Positions 34,277-42,470 of a DNA stretch of 64,000 nucleotides are shown piece by piece. Both the position numbers and the translations under genes were made by a program. The stretch comes from UBA1479 sp963976055 (GTDB lineage: Bacteria > Pseudomonadota > Alphaproteobacteria > Rhodospirillales > Casp-alpha2). Location: positions 62,001 to 126,000 of the forward strand of contig CAXBJB010000007.1 of NCBI GenBank assembly GCA_963976055.1. The letters run 5' to 3'. Within the stretch, counting starts at the first letter, position 1; the number at the start of each line of letters is the position of its first letter. Below the pieces are notes generated by a model. That model was not told where the DNA came from. It saw only the letters and a list, made by a program, of their open reading frames with translations, and made no database searches.

Positions 34277-34298
34277 GGTGACCGGTCGGTGACCGGTC
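34277..34298. repeat. tandem 11-base repeat upstream of the chemoreceptor
   Basis: GGTGACCGGTC occurs twice in direct, gap-free tandem about 105 bases upstream of the chemoreceptor start, in the 209-base gap after the FixJ-like gene. The repeat contains ACCGGT, itself palindromic. It could be a regulator site; no gene is seen in the gap. Confidence 0.5.
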
Positions 34299-34402
34299 CG
34301 CGGCGGGGCTGCGCGCGTTAATTGCAAATTTGCGCGAGAGGATGCCGCCGAGCCCCGAGTGGGGGGAATTTCGACGCCATATCTTGATGGGGAGAAGTTT
34401 CG

Positions 34403-35878
34403 ATGTTCCTGAGAAAAGAAAAGCCCATGTCATCCATGGGCACGATATTTCGCGAGCTCGACGCGGTGCCCGCCGCGTTGATGTGCTGTGATCTGCCTGA
34501 TTTCAAGGTGGTCTATCTCAACCCACGGTCCCTGGAACTGCTGCGCCAGATCGAGGATCAGCTGCCTTTGCCGGCGGACAAGATTCTGGGGCAGAGCATC
34601 GATATCTTCCACAAGAACCCCGAGCATCAGCGCAAGCTGCTGGCCGATCCGGCAAATCTGCCGCACAGGGCGACGATCGAACTCGGCGACAACGTGCTGG
34701 ACCTTGAAATCGTCGCGCGCCGGGACGCCCGCGGCACCTACGTGGGGCCCATGTTGATGTGGAACGTGGTGACCGACAAGGTGCGCGCGGAGCGGCAGGC
34801 AAACGAGCTTCGCCAGATGGTCGACCAGATGCCCATCAACGCCATGTATATGGAGGCCAAGAGCTTCAAGATCACCTACATGAACAACAAAAGTCTGCAA
34901 ACGCTGCGCGGGCTGGAGCATCTGCTGCCGTGCAAGGCAGACGAGGTCGTCGGGCAGTGCGTCGATATCTTCCACAAAAAGCCGGAACACCAGCGCCGAA
35001 TGCTGGCCGATCCGGCCAACCTCCCGCACCGCGCCAACATCCGCCTGGGTGACGAGACCCTGGATCTGCGGGTCACCCCCGTCCTCAACCGCCGCGGCAT
35101 GTATGTTGGCGCCATGCTGACCTGGGACGTGGTCACGGCACAGCTTGGTTTGTCGGATGAGATCAATCAGGTTGTCGGGTCCGTGTCGGCGGCGGCGGCG
35201 CAACTGCGCGGTTCCGCCGAAACCATGGCGTCGAACGCCGAGGAAACGAACGCCCAGGTCAACGCCGTTGCGGCGGCGACGGAACAGCTCAGCGCGTCGA
35301 TCAACGAGATATCCAGCCAAGTTTCGCGCTCGACGGGCAGTGCGCGGGCGGCGGTCGATCAGGTCGAACGCTCCAATGCCATGATCCTCAGTTTGTCCGA
35401 GAACGCCGGCCAGATCGGCAAGGTCATCGAGCTGATTACGGACATCGCTTCGCAGACAAACCTGCTGGCCCTCAACGCGACCATCGAGGCAGCGCGTGCC
35501 GGCGACGCGGGGAAGGGGTTCGCCGTGGTCGCCAGCGAGGTCAAGAATCTGGCCAGCCAGACGGCGCGCGCCACGGAGGAAATCTCGACCCGGATCGCCG
35601 GCATTCAGAGTTCGACCGACGAGGCCGTCACCGCCATCAAGAACATCGGCAAGGTGGTCGACGAACTGAGCGAGATCACGGCTGGTATTTCCGCCGCCGT
35701 CGAGGAACAGGCGGCGTCGACCAAGGAAGTGGCGTTGAACACGACCGGCGTCAGTGATGCCGCGGCCGAGGCCGGAAAAGTCGCCAACAACATCCTGGAT
35801 GCGGTGAACTCCTTGAACGACCAGTCGCGCCGGCTGAATGCGAGTGTCGATGGGTTCGTCGCCAACCTGTCCACGTAA
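34403..35878 (+). CDS. soluble methyl-accepting chemotaxis protein with duplicated PAS domains
   Basis: A 491-residue receptor with no membrane segment. Two near-identical PAS modules (about residues 20-130 and 140-250) share FKxxYxN, a VDIFHK-type segment, PEHQRxxLADPANLPHRA and LGDxxLDL. A signalling domain follows, with the hairpin tip region IASQTNLLALNATIEAARAGDAG and flanking methylation helices. Cytoplasmic sensing of a redox or energy signal is likely. ATG at 34403 follows GGGGAG. No other che genes are in the window. Confidence 0.93.
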   Translation: MFLRKEKPMSSMGTIFRELDAVPAALMCCDLPDFKVVYLNPRSLELLRQIEDQLPLPADKILGQSIDIFHKNPEHQRKLLADPANLPHRATIELGDNVLDLEIVARRDARGTYVGPMLMWNVVTDKVRAERQANELRQMVDQMPINAMYMEAKSFKITYMNNKSLQTLRGLEHLLPCKADEVVGQCVDIFHKKPEHQRRMLADPANLPHRANIRLGDETLDLRVTPVLNRRGMYVGAMLTWDVVTAQLGLSDEINQVVGSVSAAAAQLRGSAETMASNAEETNAQVNAVAAATEQLSASINEISSQVSRSTGSARAAVDQVERSNAMILSLSENAGQIGKVIELITDIASQTNLLALNATIEAARAGDAGKGFAVVASEVKNLASQTARATEEISTRIAGIQSSTDEAVTAIKNIGKVVDELSEITAGISAAVEEQAASTKEVALNTTGVSDAAAEAGKVANNILDAVNSLNDQSRRLNASVDGFVANLST

Positions 35879-35905
35879 CGCTGGGGATACCCGGGCCCGG
35901 AAACG

Positions 35906-37555
35906 ATGACACGGCCAGACCAGGAAGATCGCGACCGTACGATGGGGGAGGCGTCGCTTGAGGAGCGTCTGCAGGAGAGCGAGAACCGCCTCCGCGAGCT
36001 TCAGCGGATCGCGAATCTAGGGAGTTGGGACTGGAACATCACGACCAACGAGTTGTGGTGGTCGGACCAGATCTATTTGATCTTCGGCATGGACCCTGGC
36101 GCCTTCGCAGCGACCTATGAAGCGTTCCTGAGCCGTGTGCATCCCGATGATCTGGGGCGCGTTCAACTGGCCGTGAATCAGGTACTGGAGGCCGGGGGAG
36201 CTTACGACGTCAGCCACCGCATCGTCCTGCCCGACGGCGGTATCCGTTACGTTCGCGAGCGTGGCGACGTCGCTCATGACGGAGCCGGAAGACCCGTTCG
36301 CATGTTCGGGACGGTGCAGGACGTCACCGAACGCCATCTGGCGGAAGATGCCTTGCGGATATCGGAAAGCCGGCTTGCGGCGATCATCGAAACCGCGCCG
36401 GAGGCGGTCATCGTGACCGGCAAGGCGGGCGTGATTGAAATATTCAACCAGGGTGCGGAGGCAATCTTCGGATACACGGCCGCCGAGGCCCTCGGGCAGC
36501 CCTTGGACCTTCTGATTCCCGCCGATGTGCGGGGTGCCCATCGGGTGCACATGGAGAGCTTCAAGGAATCGCATGAGCAACGGCGGATGATGGATGCCCG
36601 GCGCGAGATATCCGGCCTGCGCAAGGACGGCACCGCGTTTCCCGCCGCCGCCTCGGTTTCCAAATTTATCACCAACGGCGATGTGATCTTCGTGGCGATC
36701 CTGCGCGACGTTTCGGAGTTCAAGCGGGCGGAACTGCACCTGCGCGACGCCCTGGAGGATGCGGAAAAGGCGAACCGTGCCAAATCGGAGTTTCTCGCCA
36801 CAATGAGCCACGAGTTACGCACGCCGCTGAACGCGATCCTGGGCTTTTCCGAGATACTCAGAAACGAATACCTGGGGCCCTTGGGCAACAATAAATATAC
36901 GGAATACGCAGACCATATCTTCGACAGCGGCGAATATCTGCTGTCGTTGGTTAACGATCTGCTCGACTTCTCGGCAATCGAGGATGGGCGCCACACGCTC
37001 GATTGGGAATTGGTGTGTCTGCATCGGGCCGTTCATGACAGCTTGAACATCGTCCGCGACAAGGCGGCGGAAAAGGATATCAAGCTGATCGCCGATTTCG
37101 CGCCCGATCTGGGCGAAGTTCGGGGCGACCGCCGGGCCATTCAGCAGATTCTCCTCAACCTGCTGTCCAATTCCATCAAGTTCACACCGGCCGGCGGGAC
37201 GATCCAGATTTCCTGCGTGCGTGTCGGCCCGGAGGTTAGGATTGCCGTTGCCGATACGGGCATCGGCATCCCGGCCGAGGTGATTTCGACCCTGACCAAT
37301 CCGTTCCGGCATTCGACCAAAAATCCCTACCGCTCGACGACCGGATGGGGGTTGGGACTGCCGATCTCGAAATCCCTGATCGATCTGCATGGCGGCGCCA
37401 TGACCATCGAAAGCGAGGTCGATAAAGGCACGACCATCACCGTGTCGCTGTCGTCTAATGCCCCCGGGTCTTGCGTCGAATGCCGGACTCCTGCCGAAAA
37501 GGTTAGCGGAACCTGCGTTTCCGGGGGCGCGCGCGATAGGACAAAACCCGGTTGA
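35906..37555 (+). CDS. PAS-containing sensor histidine kinase
   Basis: A 549-residue soluble kinase. Two PAS/PAC regions (about 38-145 and 150-275), a HisKA segment with His302 in FLATMSHELRTPLNAILG, and an HATPase (LLNLLSNSIKFTPAGG, VADTGIGIP, GWGLGLPISKSLI). No receiver domain and no adjacent regulator, so the partner is unknown. The last 40 residues are Cys-containing and not conserved-looking. It starts 28 bases after the chemoreceptor and may share its transcript. Confidence 0.92.
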   Translation: MTRPDQEDRDRTMGEASLEERLQESENRLRELQRIANLGSWDWNITTNELWWSDQIYLIFGMDPGAFAATYEAFLSRVHPDDLGRVQLAVNQVLEAGGAYDVSHRIVLPDGGIRYVRERGDVAHDGAGRPVRMFGTVQDVTERHLAEDALRISESRLAAIIETAPEAVIVTGKAGVIEIFNQGAEAIFGYTAAEALGQPLDLLIPADVRGAHRVHMESFKESHEQRRMMDARREISGLRKDGTAFPAAASVSKFITNGDVIFVAILRDVSEFKRAELHLRDALEDAEKANRAKSEFLATMSHELRTPLNAILGFSEILRNEYLGPLGNNKYTEYADHIFDSGEYLLSLVNDLLDFSAIEDGRHTLDWELVCLHRAVHDSLNIVRDKAAEKDIKLIADFAPDLGEVRGDRRAIQQILLNLLSNSIKFTPAGGTIQISCVRVGPEVRIAVADTGIGIPAEVISTLTNPFRHSTKNPYRSTTGWGLGLPISKSLIDLHGGAMTIESEVDKGTTITVSLSSNAPGSCVECRTPAEKVSGTCVSGGARDRTKPG

Positions 37556-37694
37556 CGCGGCGCTTTCCCGCCGCCCGGTCGATATCCGTCGGGGCCGGTT
37601 TGCGGCGTCTATCTTGAAAACCTTGCAATCCCTTGATTTTTACCCGGCTAGACGTCATGTTCTGGGGCGTTTCGGCCAAATTATTGGAGTGCTA

Positions 37695-37913
37695 ATGGCG
37701 AAAGAAGACGTTTTGGAGTTTACGGGCACGGTGACGGAACTGCTGCCCAACGCCATGTTCCGGGTCAAACTGGACAACGAACACGAAATTCTTGCCCATA
37801 CGGCGGGCAAAATGCGCAAGCACCGGATCCGGGTGCTTGCCGGCGATCGCGTCAATGTTGAGATGACGCCCTACGATCTGACCAAGGGCCGGATCACCTT
37901 TCGTTTCAAATAA
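37695..37913 (+). CDS. infA: translation initiation factor IF-1
   Basis: The 72-residue S1/OB-fold initiation factor, complete and typical: MAKEDVLEFTGTVTELLPNA, HTAGKMRKHRIRVLAGDRV and TPYDLTKGRITFRFK. ATG at 37695 with GGAG nine bases upstream. It is essential and binds the ribosomal A site. It heads infA-maf-rng-yacG. Confidence 0.98.
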   Translation: MAKEDVLEFTGTVTELLPNAMFRVKLDNEHEILAHTAGKMRKHRIRVLAGDRVNVEMTPYDLTKGRITFRFK

Positions 37914-37925
37914 AGTTTGGCGGAC

Positions 37926-38522
37926 ATGCCCATGGCTGGCCGCTTGATTCTCGCCTCGGCGTCACCCAGGCGGCTGGATTTGCTGTCCCAGGTCGGGATC
38001 GTGCCCGCCACCGTGGTACCCGCCGATATCGACGAGACGCCCCGGCCGAGCGAACAGCCGCGCGCGTTGGCACGGCGTCTGGCCTCGGAAAAGGCCGCCG
38101 CCGTGGCCAGGGACCATCCGAACGCCTTCGTCCTGGGGGCCGACACGGTCGTCGCCTGTGGCCGCCGGTCGCTGCCCAAGCCCGCCGACGAGGCCGAGGC
38201 CCGGCGCTGCCTGGACCTGTTGTCCGGGCGCCGGCACCGGGTCATCGGCGGCGTCGCCCTGGTCTGCCCGGGCGGGCGGGTTCTGGTCCGCGATGCGGTC
38301 ACCGCCGTGCAGTTCAAACGCCTCAGCCGGGCCGAGGTCGATATGTATCTCGCCGCCGGCGAATGGCGGGACAAGGCCGGCGGCTATGCCATTCAGGGCC
38401 TTGCCGCACTGTTCGTCACGGCGATCAACGGCGATTACAACAATGTGGTCGGCTTGCCGCTCGCCCTGACGGCGGCGCTGCTGACCGGCGCCGGGGCGTG
38501 GTCCCCGGCGGGGAAAGGATAA
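37926..38522 (+). CDS. maf: Maf-family nucleotide pyrophosphatase
   Basis: About 198 residues. Maf proteins hydrolyse non-canonical or canonical NTPs to NMPs. Motifs are LILASASPRRLDLLSQVG, LGADTVVACG, LSGRRHRVIGGVAL and the C-terminal GDYNNVVGLPL. ATG at 37926 or 37932 is preferred; the TTG at 37917 is weaker. It follows infA by a few bases and ends just before rng. Confidence 0.93.
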   Translation: MPMAGRLILASASPRRLDLLSQVGIVPATVVPADIDETPRPSEQPRALARRLASEKAAAVARDHPNAFVLGADTVVACGRRSLPKPADEAEARRCLDLLSGRRHRVIGGVALVCPGGRVLVRDAVTAVQFKRLSRAEVDMYLAAGEWRDKAGGYAIQGLAALFVTAINGDYNNVVGLPLALTAALLTGAGAWSPAGKG

Positions 38523-38524
38523 CC

Positions 38525-39925
38525 ATGCGCGCCGACACGATCCTGATTAACGCCGGCCCGGGCGAGATGCGCGTGGCGCTGCTCGCCAAGGGCACGGTGG
38601 TCCAGGTTCTGTTCGAACGGGACAGCGACGAGGGCGTCGAGGGGGCGGTGTTCGCCGGGCGCGTGACCGCCATCAACCGCGACCTCAACGCCGCCTTCGT
38701 CGATATCGACGGGGCGGAACCCGGGTTCCTCGCCGCCGGCGACGCCCGGCAATCCGGCGACCAGCGCATCAAATCGATCACCGAAGCCGTCGGTGAGGGC
38801 GACAAGGTTCTGGTCCAGGCCGACCGCGAGGCCATGGACGGCAAGGGTCCGCGCCTGACCTGCCGCCTGACGCTGACCGGCCGCTTCGTGACCCTGCACC
38901 TGGGCGGCGAGGGCATGAAGTTCTCGCGCTTCCTCGCACCGGCCGAGCGTAAGGAACTTGAGGTGCTCGAGGAAATCCTGCCCGGCGACTGCGGCCTGAC
39001 CTTTACCCCCGCCGCCGGCGGGGCGGAAATTTCCCAGATTTCCGCCGACCTTGATCGCCTGTTGGCCCTGCGCGACGACGTCGACGCCGCCTTCGACGAT
39101 ACGGTCAAGGCACCAGAGGCCTTGCTGGCGCCGCCCGACGCCATCGAGCGCGCCCTGACCCTGGCCGGGCCGCGCTGCCGCGTCATCGCCGACGATCCCG
39201 AGGCCCTGCGCCTGGTCCGGGAACTGGCCCCCGGCGTGACGGCCGAGGCCTGGTCCGGCAAGACCCCGCTGTTCGAGGAATTCGGCGTCGAGGAAGCCCT
39301 CGACGGGGTTCTCTCGCCCGTCGTCCCCCTGCCGTCGGGCGGGCGGGTGATCATCGCTGAAACCCCGGCGCTTACGGCCATCGACGTCGACACGGGCCAG
39401 ACCAAGGGCGGCCCTCTCGGTTCCGGCTCGCCGCAGCGGCTCGCCGCCAAGACCAACCGCGAGGCCGTGACCGTGATCGCCCGCGAACTGCGCCTGCGCA
39501 ACCTGGCGGGCCAGATCGTCATCGATTTCCTCGCCATGAAGGGCAAGAAGGAACGCCTGGAGGTGCTCGCCCAATTGCGCGGCGCGCTCGCCGGCGACCC
39601 GATCGAATGCCATGTTCTGGGCTATACGGGATTGGGTTTGGTCGAACTGACGCGCCGCCGCCGCGGCCCGTCCCTGACCCGCCTGCTGGCCCGCCCGGCG
39701 GGCCTGATCCCCGACCCGACGGCGGCGGGCCTGGCGGCACTTCGCCACGCCCTCGCGGTGCGGGGGGCAGTGATCCGCATCACCTGCGCCCCCGACGTGG
39801 CCGATGCCCTGGCCGGGCCGCTGAAGGACGCGCTGGACGACGCCAACGCCCGCACCGGCGGGGCGATTCGGGTGGAACGCGACGCTGCCCTCGGCCCGGG
39901 GCGGTTCGAGATCACGGAGGGTTAG
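38525..39925 (+). CDS. rng: ribonuclease E/G family protein
   Basis: A 466-residue RNase E/G-type endoribonuclease without the long RNase E C-terminal scaffold. The S1 region has VFAGRVTAINRDLNAAFVDID, and the catalytic core has AIDVDTGQTKG with the metal-binding Asp, NREAVTVIARELRLRNLAGQIVIDFLAMK and GYTGLGLVELTRRR. It overlaps the maf region closely (ATG two bases after its stop) and is followed by yacG, the standard alphaproteobacterial order. Confidence 0.92.
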   Translation: MRADTILINAGPGEMRVALLAKGTVVQVLFERDSDEGVEGAVFAGRVTAINRDLNAAFVDIDGAEPGFLAAGDARQSGDQRIKSITEAVGEGDKVLVQADREAMDGKGPRLTCRLTLTGRFVTLHLGGEGMKFSRFLAPAERKELEVLEEILPGDCGLTFTPAAGGAEISQISADLDRLLALRDDVDAAFDDTVKAPEALLAPPDAIERALTLAGPRCRVIADDPEALRLVRELAPGVTAEAWSGKTPLFEEFGVEEALDGVLSPVVPLPSGGRVIIAETPALTAIDVDTGQTKGGPLGSGSPQRLAAKTNREAVTVIARELRLRNLAGQIVIDFLAMKGKKERLEVLAQLRGALAGDPIECHVLGYTGLGLVELTRRRRGPSLTRLLARPAGLIPDPTAAGLAALRHALAVRGAVIRITCAPDVADALAGPLKDALDDANARTGGAIRVERDAALGPGRFEITEG

Positions 39926-39928
39926 GCC

Positions 39929-40138
39929 ATGAGCGAGAAGACGGGCGCCAAGGTCGTGCCCCTGAAACGCAAACCCTGCCCGATCTGCAAGAGGCCGCCG
40001 GTCACCGAATATCTGCCCTTCTGCTCCAAGCGCTGCGCCGATATCGACCTCGGCCAATGGCTCGGCGAGGGCTATCGCATCCCGACCAACCAATCTCCCG
40101 AGGATCCGGACGCCGAGGGCGAGTATACCGAGGATTAA
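39929..40138 (+). CDS. yacG: DNA gyrase inhibitor YacG
   Basis: A 69-residue zinc protein. The four zinc ligands are the cysteines in KPCPICKRPP and YLPFCSKRCADID. The family motif DLGQWLGEGYRIP follows. YacG binds gyrase B and blocks DNA binding. It starts three bases after rng, so it is coupled. Confidence 0.95.
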   Translation: MSEKTGAKVVPLKRKPCPICKRPPVTEYLPFCSKRCADIDLGQWLGEGYRIPTNQSPEDPDAEGEYTED

Positions 40139-40304
40139 GCTCTGCCGCCCGGCCGCCCGACGGTGGGGGAGACGTCCGGAAACACTTGGAAATCCGCGTG
40201 AAAATTCCCCGCGCACCCGCGCTGGACAGGGCCTCGGATTTCTTCTATAAGCCACGTCTTGCCAACGGGCGGTGGCCTTTCAGGCCGTCGCCGACGCACG
40301 GTTT

Positions 40305-40380
40305 GCCCAGGTAGCTCAGTTGGTAGAGCATCGCACTGAAAATGCGGGTGTCGGTGGTTCAAATCCGCCCCTGGGCACCA
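40305..40380 (+). tRNA. tRNA-Phe (GAA anticodon)
   Basis: A full cloverleaf of 76 bases with encoded CCA: acceptor arms GCCCAGG and CCTGGGC, D arm GTAGCTCAGTTGGTAGAGC, anticodon loop with GAA, T loop TTCAAAT. The following 234 bases (40381-40614) hold no supported gene. Confidence 0.97.
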
Positions 40381-40614
40381 TTTCCCCTCAAGCATATTAA
40401 TTCTACGCTGGTTTCCCGGCGTTCGGCTGAAATCCTTCAAAGGTTTGGCTTCGATTGTTCTCAAGGCGATCGACGGCCTCGCCCGCGCGGCGGCGGTTGG
40501 CCTTTTCGCGTGCCACCCGTTATGGGCGCGGAACACGGAGAGAACGCCGCCCCTGCGCGGTCTGCTAACCTGAACGGACCGCGCGGGACGCCATGATCGG
40601 AAGGTTTGCGACGC

Positions 40615-40860
40615 TTAGGCCGCCTTGGTCAAATCGTCGAACAACTGCGCGTTCGGGCAGAACCAGTGATAATCCTGAGCGCCGTCGAGGCCGGCCAGCC
40701 AGGAAAAGCAAGCGTCGGCATGTTTGCAGGCCTTGCAGCGCGCATTGGCCAGCCGCATGCGGTCTCGCGGCACACGAATGTCGTCGATATTGAGGGTTTT
40801 CATCGCTTCCGCAAGAAGCGGGGATCGGGCGGCGTCGTCGCTTTCAAGAAGATGAACCAT
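40615..40860 (-). CDS. DUF6455-like small Cys-rich protein
   Basis: An 81-residue protein with a cysteine pattern CKACKHADACFSWL and a later FCPNAQLFDDL, as in DUF6455 proteins of alphaproteobacteria. The four cysteines suggest a metal or Fe-S site. ATG at 40860 follows GAGGAGC. Function unknown. It lies between tRNA-Phe and the organosulfur island. Confidence 0.75.
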   Translation of the reverse strand: MVHLLESDDAARSPLLAEAMKTLNIDDIRVPRDRMRLANARCKACKHADACFSWLAGLDGAQDYHWFCPNAQLFDDLTKAA

Positions 40861-40989
40861 GATGATGCTCCTCATCGTCCAGTGTGGTCATTATAAGGCC
40901 ATCCTAGAAATCGAGCACAGGTCCGCATTGATCCAGGTCATCCGCACCGCCGTTTTCCGCGACAGGATGAAATGGGATCGGTGATCTCG

Positions 40990-41616
40990 TCAGGCGGTCG
41001 GCAGCGTCGCCCGCACGGTCGCCGAGCGGTCCCAGAGGTTCGGCACCTTGGTCGAGGAATAGCCCGAGACGAAGGGTTTGACCTCGTCCGTGTCCGGCTT
41101 GAACACATGACGCGAAACCGCGCCGATGTTGGCGCCGTAGACGTGGATGCTGATCGACGGCTTGTCGGCGAAGGAATTGGCGACGACGTGAATGTCGCCG
41201 ATGGTCGGCGACACGGCTTCGACCTGGCCGGGGTTCAATTCGGCCTCGCCGCCAACCTGGTGCAGCTTGCCCTGGGTGTCCTGTTCGAAGCGGACTTCCT
41301 TTTCCGCCCCGCGCAGCATGCCGATCAGGCCCCAGACCGTATGGTCGTGGACGGGTGTCTTCTGGCCCGGGCCCCAGACGAAGCTGACGACGGAAAACCG
41401 CTCCAGCGGGTCGGCGTGCAGAAGATACTGCTGATAATACTCGGGATGGGGCTGGGCGAATTCCTCGGGCAGCCAGTCGTCGCGGGACACCAGAGTGCCC
41501 AGCAGCTTGCGGCCTTCGGCGATCAGGGTTTCCTCGGCGTCGGTCTTGGAAACGAGGTTCGTCATGGCGATGACGAAATCGCGCAGCGGGGCGATGGTAT
41601 CGATGGAAGCGGTCAT
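40990..41616 (-). CDS. Gln-type thiol dioxygenase (probable 3-mercaptopropionate dioxygenase)
   Basis: A 208-residue cupin of the cysteine dioxygenase family, which adds O2 to a thiol to give a sulfinate. The 3-His iron site is His90 and His92 (PVHDHTVWG) and His143 (DIHVVAN). The Ser-His-Tyr relay is Ser156, His158 and Tyr160. By my alignment Gln63 replaces the substrate-binding Arg of animal CDO, and there is no Cys at the crosslink site. Both features mark bacterial 3-mercaptopropionate-preferring enzymes. ATG at 41616 overlaps the IclR stop by four bases, so it is the last gene of the operon. Confidence 0.85.
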   Translation of the reverse strand: MTASIDTIAPLRDFVIAMTNLVSKTDAEETLIAEGRKLLGTLVSRDDWLPEEFAQPHPEYYQQYLLHADPLERFSVVSFVWGPGQKTPVHDHTVWGLIGMLRGAEKEVRFEQDTQGKLHQVGGEAELNPGQVEAVSPTIGDIHVVANSFADKPSISIHVYGANIGAVSRHVFKPDTDEVKPFVSGYSSTKVPNLWDRSATVRATLPTA

Positions 41617-42470
41617 TCGGATGCCCTTCGTTTTTCTTCCTGTAGGGGGATGGATCGGCCGGAGGCCAGGGGAATAGATGCGGTGGGGGCACCAACAGCG
41701 CAAGGATTGAAGGGCGCCAGCGGTACCGCACCGCCGGCCAGGGCGCGTTCGACGGCGCCGGCGGCTTCGGTAACCTCGACGCCCAGGGCCTTGAAGCGGC
41801 CGGGGCGCAAGCGTTCCGCCGGGCCCGAAACGCCGATGGCGGCGATCACGCCGCCGGCCGGATCGTGGATCGGGGCGGCCACGCCGCAGACCGTTTCCTG
41901 CCATTCCCCGGCGTTGACGGCGTAGCCGCGCGTGCGGATGCCCGCCATTTCCTGAAGGAAGGCCTCCGCATCGGTGATGCTTTTGGGGGTGTGGGCGTGC
42001 AGGTTTTCGGCAAGCGCGCCGAGCGCCGCCTCACCCAAGGCGGCCAACATGGCCTTGCCCGTGGCGACGCAGCGCGCGGGTGCGCGGCCGCCGATCGCGG
42101 AATAGGCGCGCACCGGCTCGGGACTTTCCAGTTTGTGCAGATAGACCACCTCGTCCCCGTCGAGGACCGAGAGATGGACGCTTTCCCGCGTCCGCGCGAG
42201 CAGCGCCTCCATGGCCGGAAGGGCCAGTTGGCGGAGGTCGAGATGGCCGAGCATGGCCGTGCCCAGCTCCCACAGCCGGATCGCCGCCGCATAGGTGCCG
42301 GTGGCGGCGTCGCGCCGCACGTATCCCAGTTCCGTCAGGGTCTGCAACAGGCGGTGGGCGTTGCTCTTGCCCAGATCGACCCGCGCCGCCAGTTCCGACA
42401 CGCCGAGCGCGCGGTCGCTATGGGCAAGCACCTCCAGAAGCGCCATGCCATTGACCAGGGTGTTGTTCAT
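41613..42470 (-). CDS. IclR-family transcriptional regulator
   Basis: A 285-residue regulator. The N-terminal winged helix (NNTLVNGMALLEVLAHSDRALG, SELAARVDLGKSNAHRLL) and the C-terminal GAF-like effector domain (GKAMLAALGE, GYAVNAGEW, GGVIAAIGVSGP) are typical. It overlaps genes on both sides by four bases (ATGA), so it is co-translated with the CoA-transferase and dioxygenase. The palindrome at 44703-44719 is its likely operator. Confidence 0.92.
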   Translation of the reverse strand: MNNTLVNGMALLEVLAHSDRALGVSELAARVDLGKSNAHRLLQTLTELGYVRRDAATGTYAAAIRLWELGTAMLGHLDLRQLALPAMEALLARTRESVHLSVLDGDEVVYLHKLESPEPVRAYSAIGGRAPARCVATGKAMLAALGEAALGALAENLHAHTPKSITDAEAFLQEMAGIRTRGYAVNAGEWQETVCGVAAPIHDPAGGVIAAIGVSGPAERLRPGRFKALGVEVTEAAGAVERALAGGAVPLAPFNPCAVGAPTASIPLASGRSIPLQEEKRRASE

